Positions 13,510 through 20,134 of a DNA stretch of 20,134 nt are shown here, piece by piece. Each line of letters starts with the position of its first letter. Position 1 is the stretch's first letter. A program made the position numbers and the translations under genes. Source of the stretch: Pseudomonadota bacterium (GTDB lineage Bacteria > Pseudomonadota > Gammaproteobacteria > Steroidobacterales > Steroidobacteraceae); NCBI GenBank assembly GCA_003242685.1, contig QGVD01000069.1, positions 1 through 20,134 of the forward strand, in the 5' to 3' direction. Under the pieces are notes generated by a model. That model was not told where the DNA came from. It saw only the letters and a list, made by a program, of their open reading frames with translations, and ran no database searches.

Positions 13510-16188
13510 ATGTCGACCGCGCCAACGGATAAGCCGAGCGAGTTCACGGCATCCGACATTCTTTCGTCGGATGTGTGGACCGGACGTGTCCCGCGGCCCG
13601 CGCTCGGACTCGACGTCGCCTGCACGAAGATTGCCGTCGACTTCCAGAACATGCGACGCGGCGCGGTCGAGGAGTGCGTCAATCGCAATCTCGAGCTGCT
13701 GCGCGAAGTCACCGGCACCGACTGCACGTTCATTCTCACCTTCGAGCCCGGCACGCTGACCATCCAGGAGGTCTCGGTCGCCCGGGGCGCCTTCGTGCAG
13801 TGCCGCCCGGATGCCCTCAAGGGCGAGAGCATCGAAGGCTTCCCGTGGCTCAAGTCGCGACTCGATCACCTGAGGCTCTCCGAGCTGCGGGACACCGGCG
13901 CGCCGCGGCGCGAACAGGCGGCGGAAGCCAAACGCTTCACCGAGCTGCAGATGGGCTCCGTCCTGCTCGTCGCGTACCACATCCAGGGACAGCCGGCGGG
14001 CTTCATGGGGCTCGCGCACTCCCTTCCGCGGGGCGCGTGGGACGTGAACGCGCAGCTCCTCCTCAAACTCATCGGAACGAGCTTCGCGACCGGCCTCGAG
14101 CGCATCCGCATCGAAACGCGGCTCGCGAAGCTCGAAGAGCGCAACGTCCTGGCGCAGGCCGCGGCGAACGACGGCCTGTGGGACTTCGACGTCGAGAACA
14201 ACGAGGTCTACTTCTCGCCGCGCTGGAAGGCGATGCTCGGGTACGAGGACGACGACATGCGCGGCTCGCCCGACTGGCGGAGCCTCGTCCATCCCGAGGA
14301 CCTCGCGCGCGTGCAGTCGGCGATCCGCGACCACGTCGCGGGCAAGACGCCGATCTTCGAGAGCATGCACCGCATGCGTCACCGCAACGGCGAGTGGCGG
14401 TGGGTCATCAGCCGCGCCAAGGCACGCGTGGACAAGCACGGCAGGCTCCTGCGCCTCGTGGGCTGCGAGCTCGACATCACCGAGCGCAAGCTCTACGAGG
14501 AGGCGCTCTTCCGCGAGAAGGAGAGCGCGCAGATCACTCTGCAGTCGATCGGCGACGGCGTCATCACGACGGACGCGAACTCCGTCATCGACTACATCAA
14601 TCCGGTGGCCGAAGAGCTCACCGGCTGGCGGCTCGAGGACGCGATGGGCCGGCCCGTCGAGGAAGTGTTCCGGGCCTTCCACGAGGAGACCTGCGAGCCG
14701 CTCGAGAATCCTCTCACGGTCTCCATCCGCCGCGTGCGGCCCATCAAGTCGGTGCGGCCGATGCTCCTCATCCGCCGCGACGGCAACGAGCTCTACGTCG
14801 AGAGCACCGCGGCGCCGATCCGTGACGGCGCGGGCAAGGTGGCGGGCGGCGTGCTCGTCTTCCACGACGTGAGCGAGTCGCGCGAGCTCAACCGGCGTCT
14901 GTCCTATCACGCGAGCCACGACCTGCTCACGGGCCTCGTCAACCGCCGCGAGTTCGAGAACCGGCTCGAGCGCGCGCTGAAGAGCGCCAAGGCGCGCGAG
15001 GCCTCGTACGCGCTGTGCTACCTCGACATCGATCAGTTCAAGATCATCAACGACACCTGCGGTCACAGCGCGGGCGACGCGCTGCTCGGGCAGGTGGGCG
15101 CGCTGCTCAAATCCAAGGTGCGGTGGCGCGACACGCTCGCTCGCCTCGGCGGCGACGAGTTCGGCATTCTCCTCGAGAGCTGCTCGCTCGACGAGGCGAT
15201 GCGCACCGCGGAAAGCCTGCGCGAGGCCGTGCGCAACTTCCGCTTCACGTGGGAGGACCGCGTGTTCCGGCTCGGCGCGAGCATCGGCGTGGTGCCGATC
15301 ACCGCCGACAACGAGGACGTCGCGTCGATACTCTCGGCGGCGGACGGTGCATGCGCCGCGGCGAAGGAAAGCGGACGCAACCGCGTGCACAGCTTCGCGG
15401 AGAACGACATCGAGCTCATGCGCCGCCGGCGCGAGATGCAGTGGGCCGCACGCATCAACGCGGCGCTCGAGGAGGGCCGCTTCGAGCTGTTCCGCATGCA
15501 GATCCTGCCGCTGCAGAAGCAGGAGACCGGCGCCCACTACGAGCTGCTGCTGCGCCTGCGCGACGAGAACGGACGCATCGTCTCACCGAACGACTTCATC
15601 GCCGCGGCCGAGCGCTACGGCATCACGCCCGCCATCGACCGCTGGGTGATCGAGAACGCCTTCCGCTGGCTCGTCTCCGAAGCCGACGAGCGCGAGAAGC
15701 TGCGCATGTGCTCGATCAATCTCTCGGGCCAGAGCCTGGGCGACGACAAGTTCCTGCCCTTCGTCATCGAGCAGTTCCATCGGAGCGGCCTCGACGCCTC
15801 GAAGATCTGCTTCGAGATCACGGAGACGGCGGCCGTCCAGAGCTTCTCTCAGGCGAACCGCTTCATCCAGGCGCTCAAGGAGCTCGGCTGCAAGTTCGCG
15901 CTCGACGACTTCGGCACGGGCCTCTCGTCGTTCGGCTACCTCAAGCACTTCCCGGTCGACTTCCTCAAGATCGACGGCAGCTTCGTCCGGGAGATCCTGC
16001 GCGATCCCATCGACCGCGAGATGGTGCGCTCGATCAACGAGATCGGCCATCTCACGGGCAAGCAGACGATCGCGGAGTTCGCGGAGAACGCCGAGATCAT
16101 CCAGATGCTCACCAGTCTCGGCGTGGACTACGCGCAGGGCTACGGCGTCGCACAGCCGCAGCGGGTCCTGAAGGCCGCCTGCGCCTGA
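13510..16188 (+). CDS. GAF-like/PAS/PAS/GGDEF/EAL cyclic-di-GMP turnover protein
   Basis: An 892-residue cytoplasmic signalling protein with no membrane segment. The N-terminal part (about 36-200) looks like a GAF-type sensor. It is followed by PAS1 (about 208-332, ending DITERKLYEEALF), PAS2 (about 338-462, SIGDGVITTDANSV), a diguanylate cyclase domain and a phosphodiesterase domain. The cyclase signature is an intact GGDEF (547-551) with an inhibitory I-site RWRD five residues upstream. The phosphodiesterase signature reads ELL (678-680) in place of EAL, keeping the metal-binding Glu. SINLSGQSL, FEITETA, DDFGTGLSS (799-807), the following Lys and EFAEN are all present, so both activities are possible. 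GGAGG at 13494-13498 favours the ATG at 13510 over a TTG at 13501. It converges on nadC with only three bases between stops. Signal and partners are unknown. Confidence 0.93.
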   Translation: MSTAPTDKPSEFTASDILSSDVWTGRVPRPALGLDVACTKIAVDFQNMRRGAVEECVNRNLELLREVTGTDCTFILTFEPGTLTIQEVSVARGAFVQCRPDALKGESIEGFPWLKSRLDHLRLSELRDTGAPRREQAAEAKRFTELQMGSVLLVAYHIQGQPAGFMGLAHSLPRGAWDVNAQLLLKLIGTSFATGLERIRIETRLAKLEERNVLAQAAANDGLWDFDVENNEVYFSPRWKAMLGYEDDDMRGSPDWRSLVHPEDLARVQSAIRDHVAGKTPIFESMHRMRHRNGEWRWVISRAKARVDKHGRLLRLVGCELDITERKLYEEALFREKESAQITLQSIGDGVITTDANSVIDYINPVAEELTGWRLEDAMGRPVEEVFRAFHEETCEPLENPLTVSIRRVRPIKSVRPMLLIRRDGNELYVESTAAPIRDGAGKVAGGVLVFHDVSESRELNRRLSYHASHDLLTGLVNRREFENRLERALKSAKAREASYALCYLDIDQFKIINDTCGHSAGDALLGQVGALLKSKVRWRDTLARLGGDEFGILLESCSLDEAMRTAESLREAVRNFRFTWEDRVFRLGASIGVVPITADNEDVASILSAADGACAAAKESGRNRVHSFAENDIELMRRRREMQWAARINAALEEGRFELFRMQILPLQKQETGAHYELLLRLRDENGRIVSPNDFIAAAERYGITPAIDRWVIENAFRWLVSEADEREKLRMCSINLSGQSLGDDKFLPFVIEQFHRSGLDASKICFEITETAAVQSFSQANRFIQALKELGCKFALDDFGTGLSSFGYLKHFPVDFLKIDGSFVREILRDPIDREMVRSINEIGHLTGKQTIAEFAENAEIIQMLTSLGVDYAQGYGVAQPQRVLKAACA

Positions 16189-16191
16189 GAA

Positions 16192-17046
16192 TCAGGGGCG
16201 AGGAGCGAAGTCGAGGCGCATCGACAGATCGATCGCCCGTACGTTCTTGGTGATGCCGCCGACCGAGATGTAGTCGACGCCCGTCTCGGCGATCGCGCGC
16301 ACCGTCTCCAGGCTCACGTTGCCCGAGGCCTCGAGCCGTACCGGCCGTCCTCGTTCGCGGTTGATCCGCACGGCGGTGCGCATGTCCTCGAGGCTGAAGT
16401 CGTCGAGCATCACGATGTCGGGTCCCGCAGCGAGCGCCTCCTCGAGTTCCGCGAGCGATTCCACTTCCACCTCGACCTCGAGTGACGGCGCGCTGCTGCG
16501 AGCCGCCCGGATCGCGGCCTCGATCGAGCCTGCCGCGGCGATGTGGTTCTCCTTGATGAGCACGAGGTCGTAGAGGCCGCGGCGGTGGTTCTGCGCGCCA
16601 CCGCAGCGGACGGCGTACTTCTGCGCGCTGCGCAGCCCGGGCAGCGTCTTGCGCGTATCGAGGATCGTGCAGCCGGTGCCGGCAACGGCGTCCACGAAGC
16701 GCCGTGCGGCAGTGGCCGTCGCCGAGAGCGTCTGCAGGAAATTGAGCGCCGTGCGCTCGCCGGTGAGGATCGGCCGTGCCGGTCCCTCGATCTCGAAGAC
16801 ACGGGTGTCCGGTGCGACCCTGTCGCCGTCACGCACGTGCCAGGTGATGCGGATCGAGGCGTCGAGACGGCGGAAGATTTCGTCCACCCAGGCCGTGCCG
16901 CAGAGGACTGCCGCCTCGCGGCAGATCACCCGGCCGCGCACGCGCTGATCGGCCGGAACGAGGGCAGCCGTGACGTCGCCGCTGCCGATGTCCTCGCGCA
17001 GCGCCGCTTCGACCTGCGCACCAAGATCGTCTGGTAGTTCGAGCAT
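16192..17046 (-). CDS. nadC: Nicotinate-nucleotide pyrophosphorylase (carboxylating), NadC
   Basis: Quinolinate phosphoribosyltransferase, which converts quinolinate and PRPP to nicotinate mononucleotide in de novo NAD synthesis; cytoplasmic. The 284-residue length is normal for the family. Diagnostic stretches are REDIGSGDVT near the N-terminus, GERTALNFLQTLS (96-108), DTRKTLPGLR (130-139), KYAVRCGGAQNHR (143-155), KENH (165-168), a VEVEVES strand, MLDDF and LEASGNV. The basic residues that bind quinolinate and PRPP are therefore present. The ATG at 17046 is the natural start. No nadA or nadB is in the window. Its promoter should lie in 17047-17137, between the start and the terminator hairpin of the upstream gene, but I could not pick a convincing one. 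Confidence 0.95.
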   Translation of the reverse strand: MLELPDDLGAQVEAALREDIGSGDVTAALVPADQRVRGRVICREAAVLCGTAWVDEIFRRLDASIRITWHVRDGDRVAPDTRVFEIEGPARPILTGERTALNFLQTLSATATAARRFVDAVAGTGCTILDTRKTLPGLRSAQKYAVRCGGAQNHRRGLYDLVLIKENHIAAAGSIEAAIRAARSSAPSLEVEVEVESLAELEEALAAGPDIVMLDDFSLEDMRTAVRINRERGRPVRLEASGNVSLETVRAIAETGVDYISVGGITKNVRAIDLSMRLDFAPRP

Positions 17047-17122
17047 GGGGCAAGTCTACATCGTGGCCAGCCGGACCTGGCGCGCGGCAACGCATTCGGA
17101 CCGGCAGATCCGCTCCTGCATG

Positions 17123-17166
17123 CGAAGGAAACGCAAACCCCTCTCCCCGCGCCGCGGGGAGAGGGG
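17123..17166 (-). terminator. Strong intrinsic terminator of the PuuD-like gene
   Basis: A perfect 13-base inverted repeat (arms 17138-17150 and 17154-17166, three-base loop) lies 24 bases past the stop of the PuuD-like gene. On the - strand it is followed by TTTGCGTTTCCTT (17137-17125). The stem, loop and T-rich tail fit a Rho-independent terminator. It also insulates nadC, whose start is 80 bases further on. The arm sequence, a run of C and T against G and A, resembles dispersed palindromes in some GC-rich genomes, so it could also be one copy of a repeat family. Confidence 0.75.
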
Positions 17167-17190
17167 TCGCAGACGAAGAAGCGGCGCGTT

Positions 17191-17787
17191 CTAGAACGGC
17201 AGGCCGTGGCTCGCCGAGCCCATGCAGAGGAGCATCGGAATCGAGAGCACGAAGTTCGTGCGCGAGGCGAGCGTCGCCGTCTTGCGCGCGCGGGCCTTCT
17301 CTTCGTCCGTCGCCGAGACGATGCCGAGCACCTTCTTCTGGTTCGGCCAGATGAGGACCCACACGTTGAACAGCATGATCGTGCCGAGCCACATGCCGAT
17401 GCCGATCACGAGGCCGTAGTAGTCCTGGCCTCCGCCACCGAGGGTCAGCGCGTTCACGAACTGGCCGGCGCGGATCAGATGCCACGCGCCCGTGAGCCAG
17501 GTGGCGAGCGCGGCCCAGCGGAACCAGAGCAGGGCGCGCGGGGCGACGTATTTCGTGATGCCTGCTCCACCCGGTCCGCCCTTGTCGGCTGCCGCTTCGG
17601 CGAGCGCAGGAATCTGCGCCACGTTGAAGTAGTACAGCAGGCCGATCCACATGACGCCGGAAAGGATGTGCAGCCAGCGCGCGAGACCCAGCTCGTTGAA
17701 CTCGAGCGGTGCGATGAAGAACGTGACGACCAGTGCAAGGATGACGCCTGCGCTGATCGCCCCCGAGACGGTATTGAGCGGATTCAT
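17191..17787 (-). CDS. Five-helix membrane protein of the PuuD/DUF989 family, no cytochrome c domain
   Basis: A 198-residue integral membrane protein with hydrophobic segments at about 11-26, 38-55, 85-103, 122-147 and 174-192. RWLHILSGVMWIGLLYYFNVAQIPAL at about 37-62, with its His and Trp residues, and the later WLTGAWHL resemble the membrane part of bacterial PuuD (membrane-bound urate oxidase). PuuD itself carries an added cytochrome c domain; none is encoded here, so urate oxidation should not be assumed. His40 and His103 lie in helices and could bind haem, which is inference. The ATG at 17787 has an excellent GGGGAGG site just upstream. A longer frame runs on upstream, but that part is not membrane-like. 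The gene is single, ending at the hairpin terminator at 17123-17166. Confidence 0.75.
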   Translation of the reverse strand: MNPLNTVSGAISAGVILALVVTFFIAPLEFNELGLARWLHILSGVMWIGLLYYFNVAQIPALAEAAADKGGPGGAGITKYVAPRALLWFRWAALATWLTGAWHLIRAGQFVNALTLGGGGQDYYGLVIGIGMWLGTIMLFNVWVLIWPNQKKVLGIVSATDEEKARARKTATLASRTNFVLSIPMLLCMGSASHGLPF

Positions 17788-17808
17788 GACGATCCTCCCC
17801 GGCAGGAC

Positions 17809-17822
17809 GTGACCAAGGTCAC
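17809..17822. promoter_or_regulatory. CRP/FNR-type palindrome upstream of the PuuD-like gene
   Basis: GTGACCAAGGTCAC is a perfect inverted repeat with a two-base centre. It contains GTGA-N6-TCAC, the core of CRP/Vfr/Clp sites, and also TGAC-N4-GTCA, the core of DNR/NnrR sites. It lies 22-35 bases upstream of the PuuD-like ATG, immediately outside the ribosome binding site, where a bound protein would more likely repress that gene. It is also about 43 bases from the -35 of the divergent + strand promoter, where binding could have another effect. The palindrome is seen; the factor is inferred. Confidence 0.4.
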
Positions 17823-17865
17823 TGCAAGTTATTGTTCTGACTGGCCGTGGGGACCACGGGCCGGT

Positions 17866-17894
17866 TTGAAGAATAGGCGAGCACCCCCCATAAT
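17866..17894 (+). promoter_or_regulatory. Candidate sigma70 promoter for the BON-lipoprotein/grxD unit
   Basis: TTGAAG (17866-17871) and CATAAT (17889-17894) are separated by 17 bases, a good sigma70-type match in a GC-rich background. Downstream on the same strand come the decayed DUF1289-like frame (17962), the BON lipoprotein (18183) and the glutaredoxin (18554), with no other obvious promoter between them. Confidence 0.5.
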
Positions 17895-17961
17895 TCAACG
17901 CTGACCGGCCCTGAACGCCGCCGGCAGCCCGCGAGATCGCACCGCAGGAGCCTTCTGGCCG

Positions 17962-18168
17962 GTGAGCGAGTACCCTCGGCCGATGCGACCGGATTCCGAT
18001 CAGGCGCAATGTGCGACCATGCCGGAAGCGGCCGAAGTGATCCAGCCGCCGGCATCTCCCTGTATCAAGATCTGTATGCCGGGTGCCGATGGATTCCTGT
18101 ATCGGCGGCCCGTGCCCGGCCGGAAGTGGTGCAGGGCGGGCGTCGTGCGAAGAGTGACGATGTGTTGA
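17962..18168 (+). pseudogene. Decayed DUF1289-like small cysteine protein
   Basis: The open frame from GTG 17962 (AGGAG at 17946-17950) encodes 68 residues and contains SPCIKIC, the hallmark N-terminal cysteine motif of DUF1289 proteins, whose second half normally reads like CxGCxRTxxEI. In this frame the second half is lost. One extra C near 18096 would restore FCIGG in the next frame (from 18098), and a further shift puts RPEVVQGGRRAKSDDVL (from about 18120) in the third frame, again resembling the family. Two shifts point to a decayed gene, or less likely a poor-quality stretch. Apart from this remnant and the two regulatory sites, I see nothing else in the 395 bases between the PuuD-like and BON genes. 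Family assignment rests on a short motif. Confidence 0.4.
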
Positions 18169-18182
18169 GCGGGGGGCGGAAC

Positions 18183-18533
18183 ATGCGCAGATGGGCGGTG
18201 TATGCGGTGGCGCTGATCGCGTTCGCGGGGCTCGGCGGCTGTGCGGCAGCCCTGATCGGTGGGGCGGCGGCCGGCGGTTACTACGTCGGCAAGGACAAGC
18301 GCAGTGCCGCGCAGATCAGCCGCGACGGTGCGATCACGGCGAGCGTCAAGTCGAAGCTGCTCGCGGATCCTGCCGTGAAGGGACTCGACGTGAACGTCGA
18401 CACGTACGAGAACGTGGTCATACTGCGCGGCGAGGTCGACAGGGCCGAGCAGCGCGCCGCGGCGGAACGGATCGCGCGCACGGTGAAGGGCGTCAAGGGC
18501 GTGCGCAACGAGCTGCGCGTGCGCGGAACCTGA
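18183..18533 (+). CDS. BON-domain lipoprotein (OsmY-like)
   Basis: A 116-residue small lipoprotein. The signal sequence ends in a lipobox LGGC with Cys20 as the lipidated residue, and a Gly/Ala-rich hydrophobic stretch (21-36) follows. A single BON domain covers about 47-114: DGAITASVKSKLLADPAVKG, DVNVDTYENVVILRGEV and VKGVRNELRV. BON domains occur in OsmY and in outer-membrane or periplasmic stress proteins and are thought to contact phospholipids. The ATG at 18183 is preceded by a G-rich stretch (ggggggcgga). Ala21 at lipoprotein position +2 is compatible with outer-membrane sorting. The glutaredoxin gene starts 20 bases after its stop, so the two are probably co-transcribed, although a functional link between them is not evident. 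Confidence 0.88.
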   Translation: MRRWAVYAVALIAFAGLGGCAAALIGGAAAGGYYVGKDKRSAAQISRDGAITASVKSKLLADPAVKGLDVNVDTYENVVILRGEVDRAEQRAAAERIARTVKGVKGVRNELRVRGT

Positions 18534-18553
18534 TCAACATGGGGTGATTGCGA

Positions 18554-18883
18554 ATGGACGTCGTCGAGAGAATCAAGGCGGAGCTCGCTTCGAGCCCGGT
18601 GGTGCTGTTCATGAAGGGCACGCCGGACTTTCCACAGTGCGGTTTCTCCGCGCAGGCCGTGGCGGCCCTGCGCGCGTGCGGAGCCCGGTTCAAGCACGTG
18701 AACATCTTCGAGGATCCCGAGCTGCGCGAGGCGCTGAAGAGCTACTCCAACTGGCCCACCTATCCGCAGCTCTACGTGAACGGCGAGCTCATCGGCGGCT
18801 GCGACATCACGCTCGAGATGTACCGCAGCGGTGAGCTGAAGAAGCTGCTCGAAGAGGCCGGGGCGACCGAGCCCGCGGCCTGA
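18554..18883 (+). CDS. grxD: Monothiol glutaredoxin Grx4/GrxD
   Basis: A 109-residue cytoplasmic CGFS-type monothiol glutaredoxin, the class that binds a [2Fe-2S] cluster with glutathione and takes part in iron-sulfur delivery and iron sensing, often with BolA-type partners. Visible hallmarks are Lys21 in MKGTP, the active-site PQCGFS with Cys29 (CGFS 29-32), WPTYPQLYVNGELIGGCDI (67-85) covering the cis-Pro and glutathione-binding segments, and the single-domain length. GGGGTGA six bases upstream supports the ATG at 18554; a TTG at 18548 adds two residues. The C-terminus ends in a short acidic, Ala-rich tail. It converges with rnt, with seven bases between the stops. No bolA is present in the window. 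Confidence 0.95.
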   Translation: MDVVERIKAELASSPVVLFMKGTPDFPQCGFSAQAVAALRACGARFKHVNIFEDPELREALKSYSNWPTYPQLYVNGELIGGCDITLEMYRSGELKKLLEEAGATEPAA

Positions 18884-18890
18884 GCGCGCC

Positions 18891-19622
18891 TCACGTCTCC
18901 ATCTGTGGATCTTCGCTGACGGCTTCCGTCGGCGGTGCTTCGAGCCAGCCGAGGGCGCGTGCGCGCTCCTCGGCTTCCCTGTAGCTGTCCCTGAAGCGAT
19001 TGCAGATGCGGCAGAAGAGCTCCGCGGTGAGCTCGGCGTCGTAGGCGGCCGAGTGCGCGGAGCTCGAATCCCACTCCATTCCCGCGACGACCACGGCCTT
19101 CGCGAGCACCGTCTGCCCCAGCGCGACGCCCGCGAGCGTCGCGGTGTCGAAGCACGAGAAGGGATGGAACGGGTTGCGCTTGACGTCGCTGCGCGCGACC
19201 GCCGCGTTGAGAAACGCCAGGTCGAAGGCGGCATTGTGACCGACCAGGATCGCGCGGCGGCAGCCGTAGGCGCGCAGTGCCTGGCGCACCTCGCGGAAGA
19301 TCCGCTGCAGCGCGTCCTTCTCGGGCAGTGCCGGCCGCAGCGGATGGTACGGATCGATACCGGTGACCGCGAGCGAGGCCGGATCGAGCCGCGCACCGGG
19401 GAACGGCTGCACGTGATAGCTGTGTGTCGCGCCGCGCCTGAGGAACCCGTCTTCGTCCATGTCGATGAGCACGGCCGCGATCTCGAGCAGGGCGTCCGTC
19501 GCGGCATTGAAGCCGCCCGTCTCGACGTCGACGACGACGGGCAGGAAGCCGCGGAAGCGGCGTGCCATCAACGACGGCTCGGAAGAGGACGCCGCGGATC
19601 CGGTGCTCTGATTCTCGTTCAC
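18891..19622 (-). CDS. rnt: Ribonuclease T
   Basis: A DEDDh-family 3'-5' exoribonuclease that trims tRNA and other stable RNA 3' ends; cytoplasmic, active as a dimer. The exonuclease core is intact. Counted from the GTG at 19622, DVETGG gives Asp32 and Glu34, HNAAFD gives Asp134, and HSAAYDAE gives His190 and Asp195. FHPFSCFDTATLAGVALGQTV is strongly RNase T specific. I chose the GTG at 19622, ten bases past the pyrC stop, because the ATG at 19568 falls at MARRFRGFLPVV, a segment that is internal in Pseudomonas-type RNase T with a similar N-terminal tail. The ribosome binding site is weak for both. The C-terminus has an extra acidic tail of about 20 residues. The pyrC-rnt order is also found in pseudomonads. 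Confidence 0.93.
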   Translation of the reverse strand: MNENQSTGSAASSSEPSLMARRFRGFLPVVVDVETGGFNAATDALLEIAAVLIDMDEDGFLRRGATHSYHVQPFPGARLDPASLAVTGIDPYHPLRPALPEKDALQRIFREVRQALRAYGCRRAILVGHNAAFDLAFLNAAVARSDVKRNPFHPFSCFDTATLAGVALGQTVLAKAVVVAGMEWDSSSAHSAAYDAELTAELFCRICNRFRDSYREAEERARALGWLEAPPTEAVSEDPQMET

Positions 19623-19632
19623 GGACACACTC

Positions 19633-20134
19633 TCACTCGGCCAGGCGCCAGGCGATGCGCTCGCCCGCGCGCAGCGGGACGAGCTCCCCGTCTCCATACG
19701 GGAAGGACGCCGGCACGTCCTGTGGTTCCTTCACCAGTGTGATCGTCCCGGTGTTGCGCGGCACGCGGTAGAAGTCGGCGCCGAATTCCGAGGCGAATCC
19801 CTGCAGCCGATCGAGCGCACCGGCCGCTTCGAAGGCTTCCGCATAGAGCTCGATGCCCGCGTGCGCCGAGAAGATTCCCGCGCAGCCGCAGGCGTGCTCC
19901 TTGGCGTGGCGCGCATGAGGCGCGCTGTCGGTGCCGAGGAAGAAGCGCGGATCGCCGCTCACGGCCGCTTCGAGCACGGCCACACGGTCCTGCTCGGTCT
20001 TCAGCACGGGCAGGCAGTAGTAGTGCGGACGGATGCCGCCCGCGAAGAGCGCATTGCGGTTCATGGAAACGTGCTGCGGTGTGATCGTCGCGGCGATTCC
20101 TTCGCGTGCTCCGCGCACGAACTCGACGGCGCGT
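19633..20134 (-). CDS. pyrC: Dihydroorotase PyrC, C-terminal part only
   Basis: Zinc enzyme that closes carbamoyl-aspartate to dihydroorotate in pyrimidine synthesis. Only the last 166 or so residues are inside the window; the start lies beyond 20134. The fragment matches class II (E. coli-type) dihydroorotase: AATITPQH, then NRNALFAGGIRPHYYCLPVLK, and FLGTDSAPHARHAKEHACGCAGIF, which contains the catalytic Asp and the downstream His region. It ends with the family-like AGERIAWRLAE. The first-half metal ligands (HxH and carboxylated Lys) are outside the window and cannot be checked. rnt follows after ten bases in what looks like one transcription unit. Confidence 0.95.
   Translation of the reverse strand, partial: RAVEFVRGAREGIAATITPQHVSMNRNALFAGGIRPHYYCLPVLKTEQDRVAVLEAAVSGDPRFFLGTDSAPHARHAKEHACGCAGIFSAHAGIELYAEAFEAAGALDRLQGFASEFGADFYRVPRNTGTITLVKEPQDVPASFPYGDGELVPLRAGERIAWRLAE

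Noticed and set aside
13468..15537. Long - strand open frame (689 codons) opposite the GGDEF/EAL gene
   Set aside because: It mirrors the coding gene, has biased Arg/Leu/Val composition and no recognisable domain.
17845..17859. CCGTGG-GGA-CCACGG inverted repeat near the divergent promoters
   Set aside because: It is a perfect six-base hairpin, but it matches no known operator and lies in GC-rich sequence where such repeats are frequent; the GTGA-N6-TCAC site is better supported.

Overview
This is a gene-dense, very GC-rich window with no tRNA or rRNA gene, insertion sequence or CRISPR array. The gene content points to a gammaproteobacterium: a pilW-pilX-pilY1-pilE minor-pilin block, adjacent pyrC and rnt, a CGFS monothiol glutaredoxin, and a PAS-GGDEF-EAL regulator. 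A relative of the Xanthomonadales/Nevskiales/Steroidobacter type is my best guess. That placement is inference from gene content, not a phylogeny.

Layout. (1) Positions 1-5938, + strand: the 3' end of a type IV pilus minor-pilin operon, in the order pilW (5' end off the window), pilX, a small secreted CxxC protein of unknown function, pilY1 and pilE. PilW and PilY1 carry several Asp-rich calcium-type loops. (2) Positions 5961-9235, - strand: a cytochrome P450 whose stop codon overlaps the start of a fatty-acyl-AMP-ligase-like protein fused to a C-terminal acyl carrier domain. The P450 starts head to head with a + strand Sfp-type phosphopantetheinyl transferase (9234-9884), apparently sharing one CATG. 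These three genes form a compact acyl-activation, carrier-priming and oxidation module, the most unusual part of the window. (3) Positions 10086-13295, + strand: a DUF374-type acyltransferase, a GT2 dolichol-phosphate-mannose-synthase/ArnC-like glycosyltransferase broken by one frameshift, and an ArnT-like membrane glycosyltransferase. Together they look like an envelope-lipid glycosylation or acylation operon.

(4) Positions 13296-16188: an intergenic leader with mutually exclusive RNA hairpins, followed by a GAF-PAS-PAS-GGDEF-EAL cyclic-di-GMP enzyme with its catalytic motifs intact. (5) Positions 16192-17787, - strand: nadC, preceded by a strong terminator hairpin belonging to a five-helix PuuD/DUF989-type membrane protein. 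That membrane gene has a CRP/FNR-type palindrome just upstream of its ribosome binding site. (6) Positions 17866-18883, + strand: a sigma70-like promoter, a decayed DUF1289-like reading frame, a BON-domain lipoprotein and the glutaredoxin Grx4. (7) Positions 18891-20134, - strand: rnt (RNase T) and the 3' part of pyrC (dihydroorotase).

The pilus genes, the c-di-GMP enzyme and the lipid genes could all bear on surface behaviour, but only the close spacing within each block supports a working link. The blocks are separated by changes of strand.
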